A stretch of DNA of 64,000 nucleotides from JAAFHB01 sp942493325 (GTDB taxonomy: Bacteria; Bacteroidota; Bacteroidia; Bacteroidales; Prolixibacteraceae). Below the pieces are notes generated by a model, which ran no database searches, was not told where the DNA came from, and saw only the letters and a program-made list of their open reading frames with translations. The stretch is from NCBI GenBank assembly GCA_942493325.1, contig OW818689.1, positions 4,588,001 to 4,652,000 of the forward strand, written 5' to 3'. Shown here one piece after another: positions 62,565-64,000 of this stretch; position 1 is the stretch's first letter; every line of letters starts with the position of its first letter. A program made the translations under genes and the position numbers.

Positions 62565-64000
62565 TTAAAAAGCTGCCCTTACTCCAAAGATAAAACTTTG
62601 AGGTTGAATGGTGTTGTTGTTCATCCCTCCAAGCGGATTCCCATTGGATGAGGCTACATCCCAGTTGGTATTATCTTCGGGGTTTAAACCCATTTTTACA
62701 ATGTCGCCACCAAACAGAAACGGATTGATCACTTGTCCAAATACAGAAAGTCTGCTCAAACGAATCGGGGTAAGCATCTTTTGGGGGAAATTATAAGTTA
62801 GAGATATATTTCTTACCGCCACATACGAGCCATTGTTGTATTGCATAGAAGTAGCGAAGTTCTCCACATTTCCAAGGTTTGGCATCGGCCAGCGACCATT
62901 TGGATTCGTCCATGACCAGACGTTGTTTTCCACACGTCCATTGGGCCAAATTCCGCCATAAGAGTTGGGATACCCTCCGAAATACATTTGTCCAATCCTG
63001 GCAAAAACGAAAAAGGATAGTTCGAAGTTCTTGTAACTTAACGTATTGGTTATGCCTCCGGTCCATTTGGGACGATTTGATCCTAATATGATAAAATCAT
63101 CGCCGCTAATTTTATAGTCTCCATTTTGATCAACTACTTTAATCGTTCCCGGATAGAACTTATGACCGTTTGCATTAAATTTTGCCATTTCTGCTTTATC
63201 TGCATCGGTATTTTGCCAAATACCATCATTTTGATATTGGTAGTAAATTTGAGTCGGATGTCCAATTTCAACACGATTACCGCTAATTATCATGTAGGTA
63301 ACACCTTTTAAAAGCTCGGTAACTTCCTCCCGGTTCGAAGACCAGTTGATGGTGGAGGACCATTCAAAATCCTGCTTTTTAATGTTTACTGTGTTTAAGG
63401 TTATTTCAACACCCTTGTTTTTTGTTTTGCCAACATTTTCAATCTTCGCCACAAATCCCGAAACTGCCGGAAGTGTTTTATTGAGCAACAGGTCTGAGGT
63501 ATTGGATCTGTAAAATTCTAACGAACCGGTTATCCTGTTATTAATAAACCCGAAATCGAGCCCAATATTAATTTGAGATGTTTTTTCCCACCCAAGTGCC
63601 GGGTTAGGAACTTGTTGAGGTAAATAACCGATAGCGGGCACCGCGAGGAACGCATAAGGATTCCTGCTCAACGGGCCAGAAGTTGTGTAGGGGTCAACAG
63701 CGGCATTCCCGGTTACACCATAACCTGCACGAATTTTGAGCTCGTTAACAAAACTGAATTCTTTCATGAAGTTCTCTTCTTGCATTTTCCACGCCACTGA
63801 GAACGAAGGGAAGAAGTCCCACTTATTGCCCGGGGCCAGAACCGAAGCGCCATCCCAACGACCGGTTGCTGTAACCAGATACTTGTTGGATAGGGAATAG
63901 TTTATACGCCCCATGTATGAACGAAGTTTATTCTCGGTAAAGTTTGTTCCATACACACTGGGTTTTCCTACCGTGTTCGATGCGATATCATACCAGAGTG
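62565..64000 (-). CDS. susC: SusC/RagA TonB-dependent outer-membrane transporter, partial
   Basis: Only the C-terminal part (about 478 residues) is in the window; the open frame continues to the right edge without a start, and the GTG at 63956 is internal. The visible barrel has typical SusC segments: SNKYLVTATGRWDGASVLAPGNKWDFFPSFSVAWKMQEE, RAGYGVTGNA, GLDFGFINNRITGSLEFYRSNTSDLLLNKTLP, KTKNKGVEITLN and the C-terminal IQPQSFIFGVRAAF with a final aromatic residue. With SusD it imports oligosaccharides using TonB energy. Confidence 0.95.
   Translation of the reverse strand, partial: LWYDIASNTVGKPSVYGTNFTENKLRSYMGRINYSLSNKYLVTATGRWDGASVLAPGNKWDFFPSFSVAWKMQEENFMKEFSFVNELKIRAGYGVTGNAAVDPYTTSGPLSRNPYAFLAVPAIGYLPQQVPNPALGWEKTSQINIGLDFGFINNRITGSLEFYRSNTSDLLLNKTLPAVSGFVAKIENVGKTKNKGVEITLNTVNIKKQDFEWSSTINWSSNREEVTELLKGVTYMIISGNRVEIGHPTQIYYQYQNDGIWQNTDADKAEMAKFNANGHKFYPGTIKVVDQNGDYKISGDDFIILGSNRPKWTGGITNTLSYKNFELSFFVFARIGQMYFGGYPNSYGGIWPNGRVENNVWSWTNPNGRWPMPNLGNVENFATSMQYNNGSYVAVRNISLTYNFPQKMLTPIRLSRLSVFGQVINPFLFGGDIVKMGLNPEDNTNWDVASSNGNPLGGMNNNTIQPQSFIFGVRAAF

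Overview
The window comes from a chromosome of a Bacteroidota (Bacteroidetes) bacterium, probably class Bacteroidia. The evidence is a complete type IX secretion core (PorP-GldK-GldL-GldM-GldN), a giant T9SS-type-B adhesin, a SusC/SusD pair, many lipoproteins, PanD/PanC beside a short glycogen-synthase-like protein, an LptE-SecG cluster headed by a sigma-54 activator, and -7 boxes of the Bacteroidetes type (TAnnTTTG). Shine-Dalgarno sequences are largely absent. No tRNA, rRNA, CRISPR array or intact insertion sequence was recognised.

Layout. 1-9.7 kb, + strand: topA, an arginase-fold protein with altered metal motifs, porP, then gldK-gldL-gldM-gldN, closed by a strong terminator. 9.7-19.5 kb, - strand: a second PorP/SprF protein directly behind a 2880-residue repeat adhesin. 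This is a SprB/SprF-like export pair next to the machine that would export it. 19.8-21.3 kb: a Fic AMP-transferase and a protein resembling a T4-type phage family. 21.4-24.2 kb, - strand: radA, panD, panC. 24.3-28.8 kb, + strand: a short GT5 protein, a DUF4270 lipoprotein, an Ig-like lipoprotein and a small conserved protein. 28.9-35 kb, - strand: mntP, groEL-groES, and sigma-54 activator-lptE-TPR-secG. 35-38.8 kb, + strand: kdsB, a glycogen branching enzyme and a PfkB sugar kinase.

38.8-44.2 kb is a mixed region. It holds an intergenic stretch rich in small palindromes, a quinone-reductase-like MDR enzyme, a PQQ-type propeller protein, a GH43 enzyme, and a DUF2231 membrane protein beside a rubrerythrin with a lipoprotein signal.

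44.3-64 kb, almost all - strand, is a polysaccharide utilisation locus read right to left: susC (cut by the window edge), susD, GH106 rhamnosidase, GH2, GH43-like, a two-domain CE12 esterase, a second CE12 esterase, two GH105/GH88-type unsaturated uronyl hydrolases and a GH43. The enzyme set points to rhamnogalacturonan-I (pectin). SusCD would bind and import oligosaccharides, esterases remove acetyl groups, GH2/GH43 remove galactose and arabinose side chains, GH105 removes terminal unsaturated galacturonate and GH106 removes rhamnose. No polysaccharide lyase or regulator lies inside the window. Two accessory genes sit in the locus: an Rpn-type nuclease on the opposite strand, and an ORF6N-domain gene with a decayed partial copy behind it.

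All family assignments were made by reading motifs and from memory of the families; no database search was run.
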